This document shows, piece by piece, positions 1 through 8,662 of a stretch of 64,000 nt of DNA. The notes under the pieces were generated by a model. The model had not been told where the DNA came from. It saw nothing but the letters and a program-made list of their open reading frames with translations, and did no database searches. Origin of the DNA: Rhodocyclaceae bacterium (lineage in GTDB: Bacteria; Pseudomonadota; Gammaproteobacteria; Burkholderiales; Rhodocyclaceae); NCBI GenBank assembly GCA_006218025.1, contig VBWA01000029.1, positions 19,566 to 83,565 of the forward strand. Direction: 5' to 3'. Numbering within the stretch: the first letter of the stretch is position 1; the number at the start of each line of letters is the position of its first letter. A program made the position numbers and the translations under genes.

Positions 1-1
1 G

Positions 2-82
2 CGGCTGGAAATGCTGAGGGACTTCGATCCGAAACTGCGGCGGACTCTGTCGCGGATGTGGACCGAGATCAAGGTTCGGTGA
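2..82 (+). CDS. 3' end of an unidentified CDS (partial)
   Basis: A reading frame is open from the window edge and stops at TGA 80-82, giving 26 residues ending in WTEIKVR. Nearly all codons end in G or C, as in the real genes of this window, which suggests a true coding end rather than chance. The fragment is too short and generic to assign a family. The roughly 236 bases that follow, up to the next start at 319, hold no further gene that I can support. Confidence 0.35.
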   Translation, partial: RLEMLRDFDPKLRRTLSRMWTEIKVR

Positions 83-318
83 CGCTGATCTATGTCGGCA
101 CTGGCGCTAAGGCGATTTATGTACTTGTGGCAACGCACTGCAATATCGATCCGCGATTCTTCAATCCCGATGGGCTTGCCGAGCTCGGTGTTTTGGGCTA
201 TGACGATGGAAGATGCGCTCTGCCGCCTTCGTCGCTTCCATGGCAGAAATGCAATTGCCCTCATCGAAAAGCGTCGGCAGCACTATGCCTGCCGTACCTA
301 TTCTTCAAAGGAGACATC

Positions 319-888
319 ATGCGTACCTTTATAGTTGTTCTGCTGGCTATCGTGGGGAGTGGTTGTGCGCGACTACCGGCGCAGAACGTTCCTCCCGCAC
401 GACAGACAAAGGCCGTCGTGTTTGATATTGACGGAACGCTAACTCCGCAGGTATTTGCCATTTTCGAAGCGCGCGAGGACGCCGCGAGGGCCGTACGTAT
501 CTTTGCCGACAAGGGCTACAAGATCATCTATCTCAGCAAGCGTTTCAGCTGGTTTCAGTCTGGAGTGCCTGGCTGGTTGCACAAGCATGGCTTTCCTGAG
601 GGGAGCATCCAGTTATCGCAAAGCGACTACGATGATGAGCATGCGCGTGACTTCAAGTTGAGGATATTGAAGAGCTTTAAGTATCGCGGTTGGAAAGTCC
701 AGTATGCATACGGTGACTCGGCCACGGACTTCGAAGCCTATGCAGACGCGAAGATTTCTCATGTCTTCGCACTCCAGCGCCGTGGCGAGGACAAGTGCGA
801 ACATGGCAGCTATAAGGAATGCTTGACGGGCTGGACTCAGCACTTGGACTTCATTGCGAAATCGGTGCCGTCTGTGCTGGATGACTGA
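319..888 (+). CDS. HAD-superfamily (LNS2-like) lipoprotein
   Basis: The 189-residue protein starts at ATG 319 behind an AAAGGAG ribosome site at 307-313; the same frame stays open upstream to base 58, but that part has no ribosome site or homology signal. Residues 1-16 form a lipoprotein signal peptide with Cys16 (VGSGC). Residues 36-42 are the HAD nucleophile motif DIDGTLT, followed by a motif II-like YLSKR and a motif IV-like YGDSATDFEAY. A lipid-anchored phosphatase or phosphatase-like protein is therefore likely; the substrate is unknown. The arrangement resembles the LNS2 branch (FDIDGTLT then YLS/TxR). Base composition is visibly less GC-rich than the genes from 1.3 kb onward, so it may have been acquired. 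Confidence 0.75.
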   Translation: MRTFIVVLLAIVGSGCARLPAQNVPPARQTKAVVFDIDGTLTPQVFAIFEAREDAARAVRIFADKGYKIIYLSKRFSWFQSGVPGWLHKHGFPEGSIQLSQSDYDDEHARDFKLRILKSFKYRGWKVQYAYGDSATDFEAYADAKISHVFALQRRGEDKCEHGSYKECLTGWTQHLDFIAKSVPSVLDD

Positions 889-1022
889 CTGCCTCGTTCG
901 TCAGTCGCGTCATCTGGTCCATGCTCAAACGCGGCCGCGACCACCAACCCGATTCGCCAGCAAAAAGATGTTGAAAGTTCGGGAGAGATATTCAGGGTCG
1001 AATTGATTTCCATGGCAGCATG

Positions 1023-1050
1023 AATCGCCGTCCCGCCAGCGCCGACTCTT
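1023..1050 (+). repeat. intergenic copy of dispersed AGCGCCGACT motif
   Basis: This 28-base stretch contains the core AGCGCCGACT at 1039-1048 and the extended left flank AATCGCCG found in several other copies in this window, for example 52936-52963 and, on the other strand, 18428-18455. It lies in the gap of about 230 bases between the HAD lipoprotein and the LiaF-like gene, where I see no other feature. Confidence 0.5.
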
Positions 1051-1121
1051 GGAACGACCAATGCTGCGCGAACATGACCGAAGTCCATCCCGAATCGTTG
1101 TACATGCGAAGGAGACCAAAC

Positions 1122-1301
1122 ATGCGATCCCGCTCCAATCTCGGTGCCTATATCCTGATCGGCCTGGGCACATACTTTCTGTTGTCGAAGTTCGGATGGA
1201 TACCGAGCCTCGGTCCCCTGATCGCGGAGTGGTGGCCCGTCATTCTCATCATCGTTGGCGTTTCCATGCTGATGCGGCGGTCCGATCGCGACAAGGGCTA
1301 G
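1122..1301 (+). CDS. LiaF-like small membrane protein (DUF5668-type)
   Basis: A 59-residue protein starting at ATG 1122, eight bases after an AAGGAG site. The same frame is open further upstream, but that part crosses a dispersed repeat and lacks membrane-protein character. It has two transmembrane segments, roughly residues 6-22 and 32-50, with the pattern GxxLIGLGTYFLLSKFGWIP ... WWPVILIIVGV. This is the short LiaF transmembrane / DUF5668 module seen alone in many bacteria and in cell-envelope stress regulators. The function of the stand-alone form is not known. Confidence 0.7.
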   Translation: MRSRSNLGAYILIGLGTYFLLSKFGWIPSLGPLIAEWWPVILIIVGVSMLMRRSDRDKG

Positions 1302-1340
1302 ATTTCGCCGGCGCTCGCGCAAGCAAATCGTTGCCCTGCC

Positions 1341-2351
1341 ATGCCAAACGAGATTCAGGCCTTCCACCAGCAAGTCAATCACGCCCGATTCCAAGGTCAG
1401 GCGGCGGGGCATTACGAGAGCTTCTTCCTGCGGGCCAATCATCCGACCCGGCCTCTGGCGTTCTGGATCCGCTACACGATTTTCTGTCCGCGGGGTTTGC
1501 CCGGGAATGCGGTGGGCGAGCTCTGGGCGGTTTTCTTCGATGGCGAGACCAACCGGCATGTGGTCGCCAAACAGGAATATCCATTGGCCGACTGCCTGTT
1601 CGATACGGCGGGGTTCGGGGTCCGGGTCGGCACGGCGACGCTCGGTCCGCATCGCCTGCAGGGGGCGGTCGCGAGCAGGGGACAGGCATTGGCGTGGAAC
1701 CTGGCATTCGAGGGCGAGTCCGCGCCCATCCTGCTGTTGCCTTTCAAGCTGTACCAGGGCGGCTTCCCCGCGGCGAAAAGCCTGGTGAGCTTGTCGCTGG
1801 CGCGCTTCGGCGGCGGCTTGTCGGTGAATGGCGAAGCGATCGACGTTACGGGTTGGGTGGGGAGCCAGAACCACAATTGGGGCAGCCGCCATACCGATCT
1901 CTACGCATGGGGCCAGGTGGCGGGTTTCGATACCCACCCGGAGAGTTTTCTCGAGGTCGCGACGGCGAAGTTGCGCATCGGCCCGTTGTGGACGCCGCCG
2001 CTGACGCCGCTGGTGCTGCGCCACGGGCAAAGGGAATACGCGCTCACCGGGCTGGTGCAGGGGCTCCGCGCGCGCGGCTCGTTCGGCTACTTCCACTGGG
2101 AATTCAGGTCGGAAACGGCCGAGGTCGCGATCGAGGGAAGGATATCGGCGCCGCGCGAGGCATTCGTCGGCCTTGCGTATCGCAACCCGCCGGGCGGCGT
2201 CAAACATTGCCTCAACAGCAAAATCGCGGCGTGCACGCTGCAGTTCCGCGACAAGCGGACCGGCAGCACGGAGATTCTGGAAACCAAAAGCCGTGCCGCA
2301 TTCGAGATATTGACCAGCGATCCGAACCACGGCATCGCAATTTCAGCCTAG
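1341..2351 (+). CDS. Lipocalin-fold protein of the CrtC/tocopherol-cyclase-like group
   Basis: A 336-residue soluble protein without a signal peptide. The middle has the sequence GSQNHNWGSRHTDLYAWGQV (residues about 173-192). An HNWG motif in a beta-rich context is typical of the double-lipocalin superfamily that includes hydroxyneurosporene synthase (CrtC), AttH-like proteins and tocopherol cyclase. Aromatic and glycine residues alternate along the chain as expected for beta barrels. No carotenoid or tocopherol genes lie nearby, so a substrate cannot be named. The start has only a weak ribosome site. The family call is inference from motif; catalytic activity is not shown. Confidence 0.6.
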   Translation: MPNEIQAFHQQVNHARFQGQAAGHYESFFLRANHPTRPLAFWIRYTIFCPRGLPGNAVGELWAVFFDGETNRHVVAKQEYPLADCLFDTAGFGVRVGTATLGPHRLQGAVASRGQALAWNLAFEGESAPILLLPFKLYQGGFPAAKSLVSLSLARFGGGLSVNGEAIDVTGWVGSQNHNWGSRHTDLYAWGQVAGFDTHPESFLEVATAKLRIGPLWTPPLTPLVLRHGQREYALTGLVQGLRARGSFGYFHWEFRSETAEVAIEGRISAPREAFVGLAYRNPPGGVKHCLNSKIAACTLQFRDKRTGSTEILETKSRAAFEILTSDPNHGIAISA

Positions 2352-2412
2352 GGATTCAGCCGTCGCGGCGCCGGGCGTAGAATCCTTGCTCCCGGGGTGC
2401 GGAGGAGGTGCC

Positions 2413-2688
2413 ATGAAATATCACATCGAGAAGCAGGGCGACGAAGTTGTGATCCGTTTCGAGAAACTGGGCAATCAGGCCCAGGCGGTGGTCGCCGCCA
2501 TGGGCCGCTGCCGGCAAAGCGCATGGGCCTGCCCCTCGGGTGAGTGCATGAAGATCGCCGGCATGGAGACCAGTGGCGACGGGGATGCGCTGGCGGTCAG
2601 GCTGAAGCCCCGGGGCGATTCCGAACTGAGCATTGCCGGCCTCGGCGAGTGCCTGAAATATCAGTTGCCCAAGGAAATCCAGGACTGA
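2413..2688 (+). CDS. Small cysteine-containing hypothetical protein
   Basis: A 91-residue protein starting at ATG 2413, four bases after a strong GGAGGAGG site (2401-2408); an in-frame ATG at 2386 lies upstream of that site and is disfavoured. Three cysteines occur as CRQSAWACPSGEC (residues about 33-45), which could bind a metal or form disulfides, with a fourth Cys near the C-terminus. There is no signal peptide or membrane segment. I do not recognise the family. Confidence 0.6.
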   Translation: MKYHIEKQGDEVVIRFEKLGNQAQAVVAAMGRCRQSAWACPSGECMKIAGMETSGDGDALAVRLKPRGDSELSIAGLGECLKYQLPKEIQD

Positions 2689-2836
2689 TTGCCGCCGGGC
2701 GGCGGCCGCCGAAAACAACTCCTGTCTACAAGGTTGTTATTCCGTCGGCCTTATCGCAATATATGCGCATGAAGTAGATTCCCGGTGTCCGCGACGGGCG
2801 CGGGGGAAATCCCGACAATTCTCCGGAAGACAGAGC

Positions 2837-3304
2837 ATGGCGATGGCATGGGCGAGCTACCTGGAAACTGGAATCGAGGTAATCGACAATCAGCACATGC
2901 GAATTGTCGATTACATCAACCGGCTGGAGGAAGCAATCAACGGGTCGGACAAGAGCCTGGTCGGGCTGGTGCTGGTCGAACTGGAGGATTACTGCCTGTC
3001 GCACTTTGCCTTCGAGGAACATCTGCAGGAGCAGGCCGGGTACAAGTTCGCAGCGGAGCACAAGGCCACCCACGAGAACTTCGCCAAGCGCCTGGGGAAG
3101 TACCGGGAGAAGTACAAGGCCGGAGAAGATGTCGCCCAGCAGCTGCACAGCATGCTCAGTACCTGGCTGGTGCACCACATCAAGCGCGACGACATGGCCT
3201 ATGTGCCGGATGTGACGGGCGGTATCGACCGCATGAACGGGGACAGGCAGAAGGGCGACTGGCTCACCCGCTCGGTCGCGGGTTTCTTCGGCAAGGACAG
3301 CTAG
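2837..3304 (+). CDS. Bacteriohemerythrin
   Basis: A 155-residue hemerythrin-like protein. The non-haem di-iron ligands can be read in order: His20 (IDNQH), His56 and Glu60 (HFAFE), His75 and His79 (EHKATH), then the HHIKRDD segment around residues 114-120 that supplies the last His and Asp. It probably binds O2 reversibly in the cytoplasm, for storage, delivery or sensing. The last ~25 residues extend past the four-helix core and end in a basic/aromatic tail. The gene stands alone, with the convergent glnD ending 7 bases downstream. Confidence 0.93.
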   Translation: MAMAWASYLETGIEVIDNQHMRIVDYINRLEEAINGSDKSLVGLVLVELEDYCLSHFAFEEHLQEQAGYKFAAEHKATHENFAKRLGKYREKYKAGEDVAQQLHSMLSTWLVHHIKRDDMAYVPDVTGGIDRMNGDRQKGDWLTRSVAGFFGKDS

Positions 3305-3310
3305 GCAGGG

Positions 3311-5884
3311 TCAAACCTGCAGCACGGTCAGCAGGTCCTGTTCCAGCCTGACCAGTGTGGCCGTCTGCGCCAGTTCCTTGCCGCTGATGAGGAAGACGTC
3401 CTCGACGCGTTCGCCGAGCGTGGCGATCTTCGCAGTGTGCAGGGTGATGCCGTGCTGGCCCAGCACGCGGGCGATGGCGTACAGGAGCCCCGGCCGGTCT
3501 GCCGCGCTGATCGACATCAGGTACTGGCTGCCGCGCTCGTCGGCGCGAATGTCCACTTCCGGCGTCACCGGGAAATGGCGCACCTGTCGCGACAGGCGTC
3601 CGCTGATGGGCGCCGGCAGCGGCGGCAACTGCTCGAGTTGTTCGGTGATGTCGTGCTCGATCAGGCCGATCATGTCGCGATAGGGCTGGGTGGCGCCGAA
3701 GGCAAAGATCACGAAACTGTCCAGCGCATAGCCGTGGCGCGTGGTGTGGATCTTGGCATCGACGATGCTGTAGCCCAGGCGCGCGAAGAAGCCGCAGAGG
3801 CGGGCGAACAGCAGGGGTTGGTCCTGCACATAGACCATCACCTGCAGGCCGTCGCCCATCGGGTTGAGGCGCGCGCGCACCACCGGTTCCGGGCTCGACG
3901 GGCGATGGTAGAGGGTGCGCGTGTGCCAGGCGATCTCCTCCGCGGCGTGGCGCATGAAATAGCCGGTATCGAACTGGCTCCACAATTCGAGTTCGACGTC
4001 CGGACGCAGTCCGTAGTAGCGCAGGATGCGCCGCGCCTCTTCCTGCCGTTCGGAGACGCCGGTGAGCTGCAGCACCGCAGTGCCCTTGAGGACGCCGGCG
4101 GTCATGCGGAACAGGTCTTCGAGCAGCTTGCCTTTCCAGGCGTTCCACACTTTCGGGCTGGTGCCGCGAATGTCGGCCACCGTCAGCAGGTAGAGCGCGG
4201 TGAGGCGGCGCACGGTGCCGACCCGGCCGGCAAAGGCGAGGATGACTTCGGGATCGGCCAGATCCTGTTTCTGCGCCACTTGCGACATGGTCAGGTGCTG
4301 TTCGACGAGGAAGCCCACCAGATCGGCGTCGTCGCCGGTGATGCCGTGGTCGCGGCAAAAGCGCGCGGCGTCCTTCTTGCCGAGCTGGGAGTGGTCGCCG
4401 CCGCGGCCCTTGGCGATGTCGTGGAACAGGGCGGCGATGTACAGCAGCCAGCGCTTCTCGAAGCCGGCCATCAGGCGCGAGCAGAACGGGTACTCGTGGG
4501 CGAACTCGGGCATCGCAAAGCGCCGCAGATTGCGCATCACCTGCAGGATGTGCTGGTCGACGGTGTAGACATGGAACAGGTCGTGCTGCATCTGTCCGAC
4601 GATGTGGCCAAAGGCCGGCAGATAGCGGCCCAGGATGTCGTACTGGTTCATGCGCCGCAACGGACTGATCAGGTGCTGCTGCTGGAACAGCTTGAGAAAC
4701 AGCGCGCGGTTTTCGGGATCGCGGCGAAACTGGGCATCGATGCATCCCTGCGCGCGCCACAGGGCGCGCAGCGTGCGCGGCGTCATGCCCTTCAGCTCCG
4801 AGCGCTGCATTTGCAGCAGGAAGCATTCGAGAATGGCGCGCGGATGGCGCTGGAAGACGTCTTCCTCGCGCACGTCGAGATGCTCGCGCACCATCTGGAA
4901 GTCGGCATCGATGATGATCGGCGGCCCCGACGGCGCCGGCAGCAGGCGGTCGGCCAGGATCTGCATGACCAGCGCATTGAGCTGGGTCACCAGTTTGGCA
5001 TTCTGGTAGTAGCGTTGCATCAGCACTTCGGAAGCGCGCTTGGTCTCGGTCGCCGTGATGCCCATGGCGCCGGCGAGCTTCTCCTGGTGGTCGAACAGCA
5101 GCCTGTCCTCGCGGCGGCCGGCGACCAGATGCAGCTCGATGCGCAGGTCGCGCAGCAGCGCGTCGGTGCGTTCGAACTGCCGTACCTCGGGCGTCGTGAT
5201 CAGCTTCGCCTGCGCCAGCGATTTCCAGTCATCGCCGATGCCCGCCGCGCGCGCCACCCACTGGATCACCTGCAAGTCGCGGCGGCCGCCGGGGCTTTCC
5301 TTGCAGTTGGGTTCGAGGCTGTAGGGCGTGTCGTTGAATTTGGCGTAGCGCTCGGCCTGCTCCAGCTGCTTGGCCCTGAAGAAGGCTGCGGGTTCCAGCG
5401 AGGCGTTGTAGCTCTGCTCGAAATCATCGTAGAGCCCACGCGCCCCGGCAAGGTAGCGCGCCTCGAGCAGCGAGGTCTTCACCGTGATGTCGGATTCGGC
5501 CTGATCCAGGCACTGGTTGATGCTGCGCACGCTGTGGCCGATGTCGAGGCCGATGTCCCACAGCAGGCCGATGAGTTTTTCGAGGTGCGGCGCGGCGCAC
5601 GACTCGTGGGTCGCGCTGTCGTCGTCGGGCAGCAGGATCAGCAGGTCGACGTCGGAGGCAGGGTAGAGTTCGCCGCGCCCGTAGCCGCCAACCGCCGCCA
5701 GCGCGCAGTTGCCGGGCATGGCCAGTGCGGTCCAGACTTCCTGCAGCACGCTGTCCACCAGGGCCGCGCGCCCGCCAAGCAGGGCCGGGCCATTCCTCTT
5801 TTCCCGCCAGGCAGCGGTCAGTGCCTGCTGTCCGGTGCTCAGGCGCTCCCGCGCGGCGGTCGCCAGATTGCGTAGTTCGCTCAT
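3311..5884 (-). CDS. glnD: Bifunctional [protein-PII] uridylyltransferase / uridylyl-removing enzyme
   Basis: An 857-residue protein, the usual GlnD length. The N-terminal nucleotidyltransferase site is GGYGRGELYPASDVDLLIL (residues about 66-84). The central HD phosphohydrolase has FHDIAKGRGGDHSQLG (around 490-505). Two C-terminal ACT domains follow (VQDQPLLFARLCGFFARLG and AADRPGLLYAIARVLG), which sense glutamine. It uridylylates PII proteins when nitrogen is low and removes UMP when glutamine is high. It lies 22 bases downstream of map on the same strand, so the two are probably cotranscribed. A very long antisense frame (3437-5875) is only a shadow of its codon bias. Confidence 0.97.
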   Translation of the reverse strand: MSELRNLATAARERLSTGQQALTAAWREKRNGPALLGGRAALVDSVLQEVWTALAMPGNCALAAVGGYGRGELYPASDVDLLILLPDDDSATHESCAAPHLEKLIGLLWDIGLDIGHSVRSINQCLDQAESDITVKTSLLEARYLAGARGLYDDFEQSYNASLEPAAFFRAKQLEQAERYAKFNDTPYSLEPNCKESPGGRRDLQVIQWVARAAGIGDDWKSLAQAKLITTPEVRQFERTDALLRDLRIELHLVAGRREDRLLFDHQEKLAGAMGITATETKRASEVLMQRYYQNAKLVTQLNALVMQILADRLLPAPSGPPIIIDADFQMVREHLDVREEDVFQRHPRAILECFLLQMQRSELKGMTPRTLRALWRAQGCIDAQFRRDPENRALFLKLFQQQHLISPLRRMNQYDILGRYLPAFGHIVGQMQHDLFHVYTVDQHILQVMRNLRRFAMPEFAHEYPFCSRLMAGFEKRWLLYIAALFHDIAKGRGGDHSQLGKKDAARFCRDHGITGDDADLVGFLVEQHLTMSQVAQKQDLADPEVILAFAGRVGTVRRLTALYLLTVADIRGTSPKVWNAWKGKLLEDLFRMTAGVLKGTAVLQLTGVSERQEEARRILRYYGLRPDVELELWSQFDTGYFMRHAAEEIAWHTRTLYHRPSSPEPVVRARLNPMGDGLQVMVYVQDQPLLFARLCGFFARLGYSIVDAKIHTTRHGYALDSFVIFAFGATQPYRDMIGLIEHDITEQLEQLPPLPAPISGRLSRQVRHFPVTPEVDIRADERGSQYLMSISAADRPGLLYAIARVLGQHGITLHTAKIATLGERVEDVFLISGKELAQTATLVRLEQDLLTVLQV

Positions 5885-5906
5885 GCGGCCACCTTGAGCG
5901 GCCCGC

Positions 5907-6716
5907 TCAGGGATGGATCCGGATGTGGGCCGGGCAGGGTGGGGCGCCGGCGGACAGGGTCATCACTTCGACGCCGGTTTCGGTAACGCAGACGGTGTGC
6001 TCGAATTGTGCGGAAAGGCTGCGATCCTTGGTAACGATGGTCCAGCCGTCCGGGAGTTCGGATATCGCCGCCTTGCCGGCATTGATCATCGGCTCGATGG
6101 TGAAGACCATGCCCGGCACCAGCAAGGGGCCGTCCGTGGCCTTTCCGTAGTGGAGCACCTGCGGTTCCTCGTGGAAGTTGCGCCCGATGCCGTGGCCGCA
6201 GAACTCGCGCACCACGGAAAAACCCGCGCCTTCGGCATGTTTCTGGATCGCCGCGCCTACCGCGCCGAGATGCACGCCCGGCCTGACTTGCGCGATGCCG
6301 ACCCACATGCATTCGTGCGTCATCGACACGAGTCGCTTGGCGAGGATCGACGCCTCGCCGACGCAGAAGGTGCGGCTGGTGTCGCCGTGCCAGCCGTCCT
6401 TGATGTTGGTGATGTCGAGGTTGACGATATCGCCTTTTTTCAGCGCGCGGTCATTGGGGACCCCATGGCAGACCTGATGGTTGACCGATGCGCAGATCGA
6501 CTTGGGATAGGGCGTGTAGCCCGGCGGCGCGTAGTCGAGCGGGGCGGGGATGCAGCCCTGGACATTGACCGTGTAGTCATGACAGAGGCGGTCGAGCTCC
6601 GCGGTGGTGACGCCCGGCTTGACGAAAGGCTCGATGTAGTCGAGGACTTCGCCCGCGAGGCGACAGACGACCCGCATCGCGGCAATGTCTTGGGCGGTTT
6701 TTATGGAAATGGCCAT
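5907..6716 (-). CDS. map: Methionine aminopeptidase, type I
   Basis: A 269-residue type I MetAP that removes the initiator methionine from new proteins. The five metal ligands are visible: the two Asp in NLDITNIKDGWHGDTS, His in GHGIG, Glu in FTIEPM and Glu in QFEHTV. Substrate His is in the NHQVCHG segment. The gene is upstream of glnD on the minus strand. In many proteobacteria map faces rpsB across a regulatory gap; here a cyclase-fold gene is inserted between them. Confidence 0.97.
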   Translation of the reverse strand: MAISIKTAQDIAAMRVVCRLAGEVLDYIEPFVKPGVTTAELDRLCHDYTVNVQGCIPAPLDYAPPGYTPYPKSICASVNHQVCHGVPNDRALKKGDIVNLDITNIKDGWHGDTSRTFCVGEASILAKRLVSMTHECMWVGIAQVRPGVHLGAVGAAIQKHAEGAGFSVVREFCGHGIGRNFHEEPQVLHYGKATDGPLLVPGMVFTIEPMINAGKAAISELPDGWTIVTKDRSLSAQFEHTVCVTETGVEVMTLSAGAPPCPAHIRIHP

Positions 6717-6817
6717 GAACGCAGGACTGGATTGGGGAAACCCATTTTACCCGCTGGCCGCCTGCGGCGCGCGGCGAAGGCCGGATTCCGGCGCGGCGAC
6801 ACAAGTCCTCTGCGACT

Positions 6818-7579
6818 TCAGAAGAACAGGCGCTGGCCTTTGCGGAAAAACTCAACCGCGTAGGCGAGTTGTCCCTGTGGGTATTCCTTGCTCGCCACCG
6901 ATTTCCGCTCGACCTGGTAGGAAAGGTCCTCCGACAAACGGCCGCAGAATTCCGTCATCCCTTCCATGAGACGGCTGCCGGGGTAGGCGTTGAGCAGCAG
7001 ATGGTAGGGCGGGCAGGAGTCGCACATCCGCACCGCACCCACTATCGGCGAGCCGATGATGGTCAGATCGCCCACAATCGGCGTCAGGTAGCAGGGGCCG
7101 GCGTCCACGCCGATGGACAGCCCGATGCCCTCGGGCTCGTTGCGCATGTTGGCGACAAACGCGGGATAGTAATAGGTGCGGAAATTGTCCATCACGGAAC
7201 AGCAGAAATCGAGCACGGTGTCCATGTGGTCGGTAAACGGGTTCTCCACCAGCCAGTAGCAGATGAAGCCATCGCCGGTGAACTTGTCGAACCAGCCGCC
7301 GTGGTAGTGCAGGACGGTGCGGAATTCGGCCACGAAATCGTCGAGGATCTTGGCGTATTGCGGGATGTCGATCGATTCCTTGAGCACGCAGGACGAGCGC
7401 CGGATATCCACGGTTAGCACGATGGCTTCGATGGCCGAAACTTCGGTGATGGCTTTCCTGATGGAGGGGGAGACGTTGGTCCGCGTCGGATCGAAGCGAT
7501 CGAGCGGCGCGTGGCTGCGAAACTGGCGGTCGGCGTCCTCGCCGTCGGGAGTGAGGCGATTCACGGCAAGCATGCTCAT
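6818..7579 (-). CDS. Class III nucleotidyl-cyclase-fold protein, stand-alone and possibly altered
   Basis: A 253-residue protein consisting of one cyclase homology domain. Metal-site motifs look present: the first Asp in LTVDIRRSS (residues about 56-64) and the GDG of WFDKFTGDGF (about 95-104), where the Lys would contact the base. Downstream, the usual VNxAxRL transition-state motif reads IVGAVRM, so the Asn is replaced while the Arg is kept. There is no attached sensor or membrane domain. It may be a cyclase with altered activity or a ligand-binding derivative. It is divergent from rpsB. Family assignment is firm; activity is uncertain. Confidence 0.75.
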   Translation of the reverse strand: MSMLAVNRLTPDGEDADRQFRSHAPLDRFDPTRTNVSPSIRKAITEVSAIEAIVLTVDIRRSSCVLKESIDIPQYAKILDDFVAEFRTVLHYHGGWFDKFTGDGFICYWLVENPFTDHMDTVLDFCCSVMDNFRTYYYPAFVANMRNEPEGIGLSIGVDAGPCYLTPIVGDLTIIGSPIVGAVRMCDSCPPYHLLLNAYPGSRLMEGMTEFCGRLSEDLSYQVERKSVASKEYPQGQLAYAVEFFRKGQRLFF

Positions 7580-7903
7580 GGAAGGGACGTCCTCAAGTTT
7601 GAACTGCGGCAGGGCCGGGCAAGCGCAGCACCAGTCATCCTATGTCGAATGGCATAGTCTAGCGCGATTTTCGCTGCGGCATGGCGCGCCTTTGCGGAAA
7701 TGCCCCGGGGTGGCTTGTGCCGGACCACAAGTCCAGCTTCCGCGGCTTGTGCCTGCCGGCGCAAGCCGCTATAATCGCGGGCTTGTCCGGGATGGTCCCG
7801 GTCAAAATCCACACGCCCGGCGCCGATAGGGTGGCTTCCCGCATGAAATCAGCGCGAAGCAGCACGGCCAGGCGGAGGTTTAACCCATATCGGAGATAGT
7901 TCT
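7580..7903 (+). promoter_or_regulatory. Gap of 324 bases: rpsB promoter and leader
   Basis: This gap between the divergent cyclase-fold gene and rpsB holds the rpsB promoter (7747-7775) and, after it, a transcribed leader of about 120 bases. The leader includes the stretch GGCGGAGGTTTAACCCATAT ahead of the rpsB ribosome site. In gamma-proteobacteria the rpsB leader (the t44 element) folds and is bound by S2 for autoregulation; an equivalent here is plausible from position, but I did not demonstrate a fold. Confidence 0.5.
7747..7775 (+). promoter_or_regulatory. sigma70-type promoter for rpsB-tsf
   Basis: A -35 element TTGTGC (7747-7752) and a perfect -10 element TATAAT (7770-7775) are separated by 17 bases, the optimal spacing. 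The expected start point is about 7782, which gives a leader of about 120 bases before rpsB. Confidence 0.7.
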
Positions 7904-8653
7904 ATGAGTACTACCATGCGCCAGATGCTGGAGGCAGGAGTTCACTTCGGCCACCAGACCCGTTTCTGGAACCCCAAGATGGCCCCGTACATCTTCGGCC
8001 ATCGCAACAAGATCCACATCATCAACCTCGAAAAGACCCTGAGCAAGTATCAGGAAGCCATCGCGTTCGTCAAGAAGATGGCGGCCAAGAAGGGCACCAT
8101 CCTTTTTGTCAGCACCAAGCGCCAAGCGCGCGAAATCATCGCCGAGGAAGCCCAGCGCTGCGGCATGCCTTTCGTCGATGACCGCTGGCTGGGCGGCATG
8201 ATGACCAACTTCAAGACCCTGAAGCTGTCGGTCAAGCGCCTGAAGGACCTGGAAACCGCGATGTCGGAAGGCAACTTCGAGAAACTGTCGAAGAAGGAAA
8301 CCCTGACCCTGCAGCGCGAGATGGACAAGCTGAAGAAGTCCATCGGCGGCATCAAGGACATGGGCGGCCTGCCCGATGCAATTTTCGTCATCGACGTCGG
8401 CTATCACAAGATCGCGATTACCGAAGCCGGCAAGCTCGGCATCCCGGTGATCGGCGTGGTCGATACCAACCACTCCCCCGAAGGCGTCAGCTACGTGATC
8501 CCGGGCAATGACGACTCCTCCGGCGCGATCCGCCTGTATGCCCGCGGCGTGGCCGATGCCATCCTCGAAGGCAAGAACCAGTCGATCAACGAGGTGGTGC
8601 AACAGCTGGCCGGCGACGACGAGTTCGTCGAAGTGTCCGACGCGGCTGAATAA
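7904..8653 (+). CDS. rpsB: 30S ribosomal protein S2
   Basis: A 249-residue S2. The N-terminus [22 protein letters not shown], the central [14 protein letters not shown] and the [25 protein letters not shown] signature are typical. It assembles late into the 30S subunit and bridges head and body. It starts the conserved rpsB-tsf-pyrH-frr block, but a palindromic repeat (8663-8734) is inserted between it and tsf. Confidence 0.98.
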   Translation: MSTTMRQMLEAGVHFGHQTRFWNPKMAPYIFGHRNKIHIINLEKTLSKYQEAIAFVKKMAAKKGTILFVSTKRQAREIIAEEAQRCGMPFVDDRWLGGMMTNFKTLKLSVKRLKDLETAMSEGNFEKLSKKETLTLQREMDKLKKSIGGIKDMGGLPDAIFVIDVGYHKIAITEAGKLGIPVIGVVDTNHSPEGVSYVIPGNDDSSGAIRLYARGVADAILEGKNQSINEVVQQLAGDDEFVEVSDAAE

Positions 8654-8662
8654 AAGGCCTGA

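Noticed and set aside
58..318. N-terminal extension of the HAD lipoprotein from an ATG-like start at base 58
   Set aside because: The lipobox signal peptide and AAAGGAG site define the start at 319.
837..2330. 497-codon minus-strand frame over the lipocalin-type gene
   Set aside because: No domain is recognisable and the plus frame contains the HNWG motif; codon bias shadow.
3437..5875. 812-codon open frame antisense to glnD
   Set aside because: It mirrors glnD almost exactly; the glnD frame has all catalytic motifs. It is an effect of high GC at third positions.
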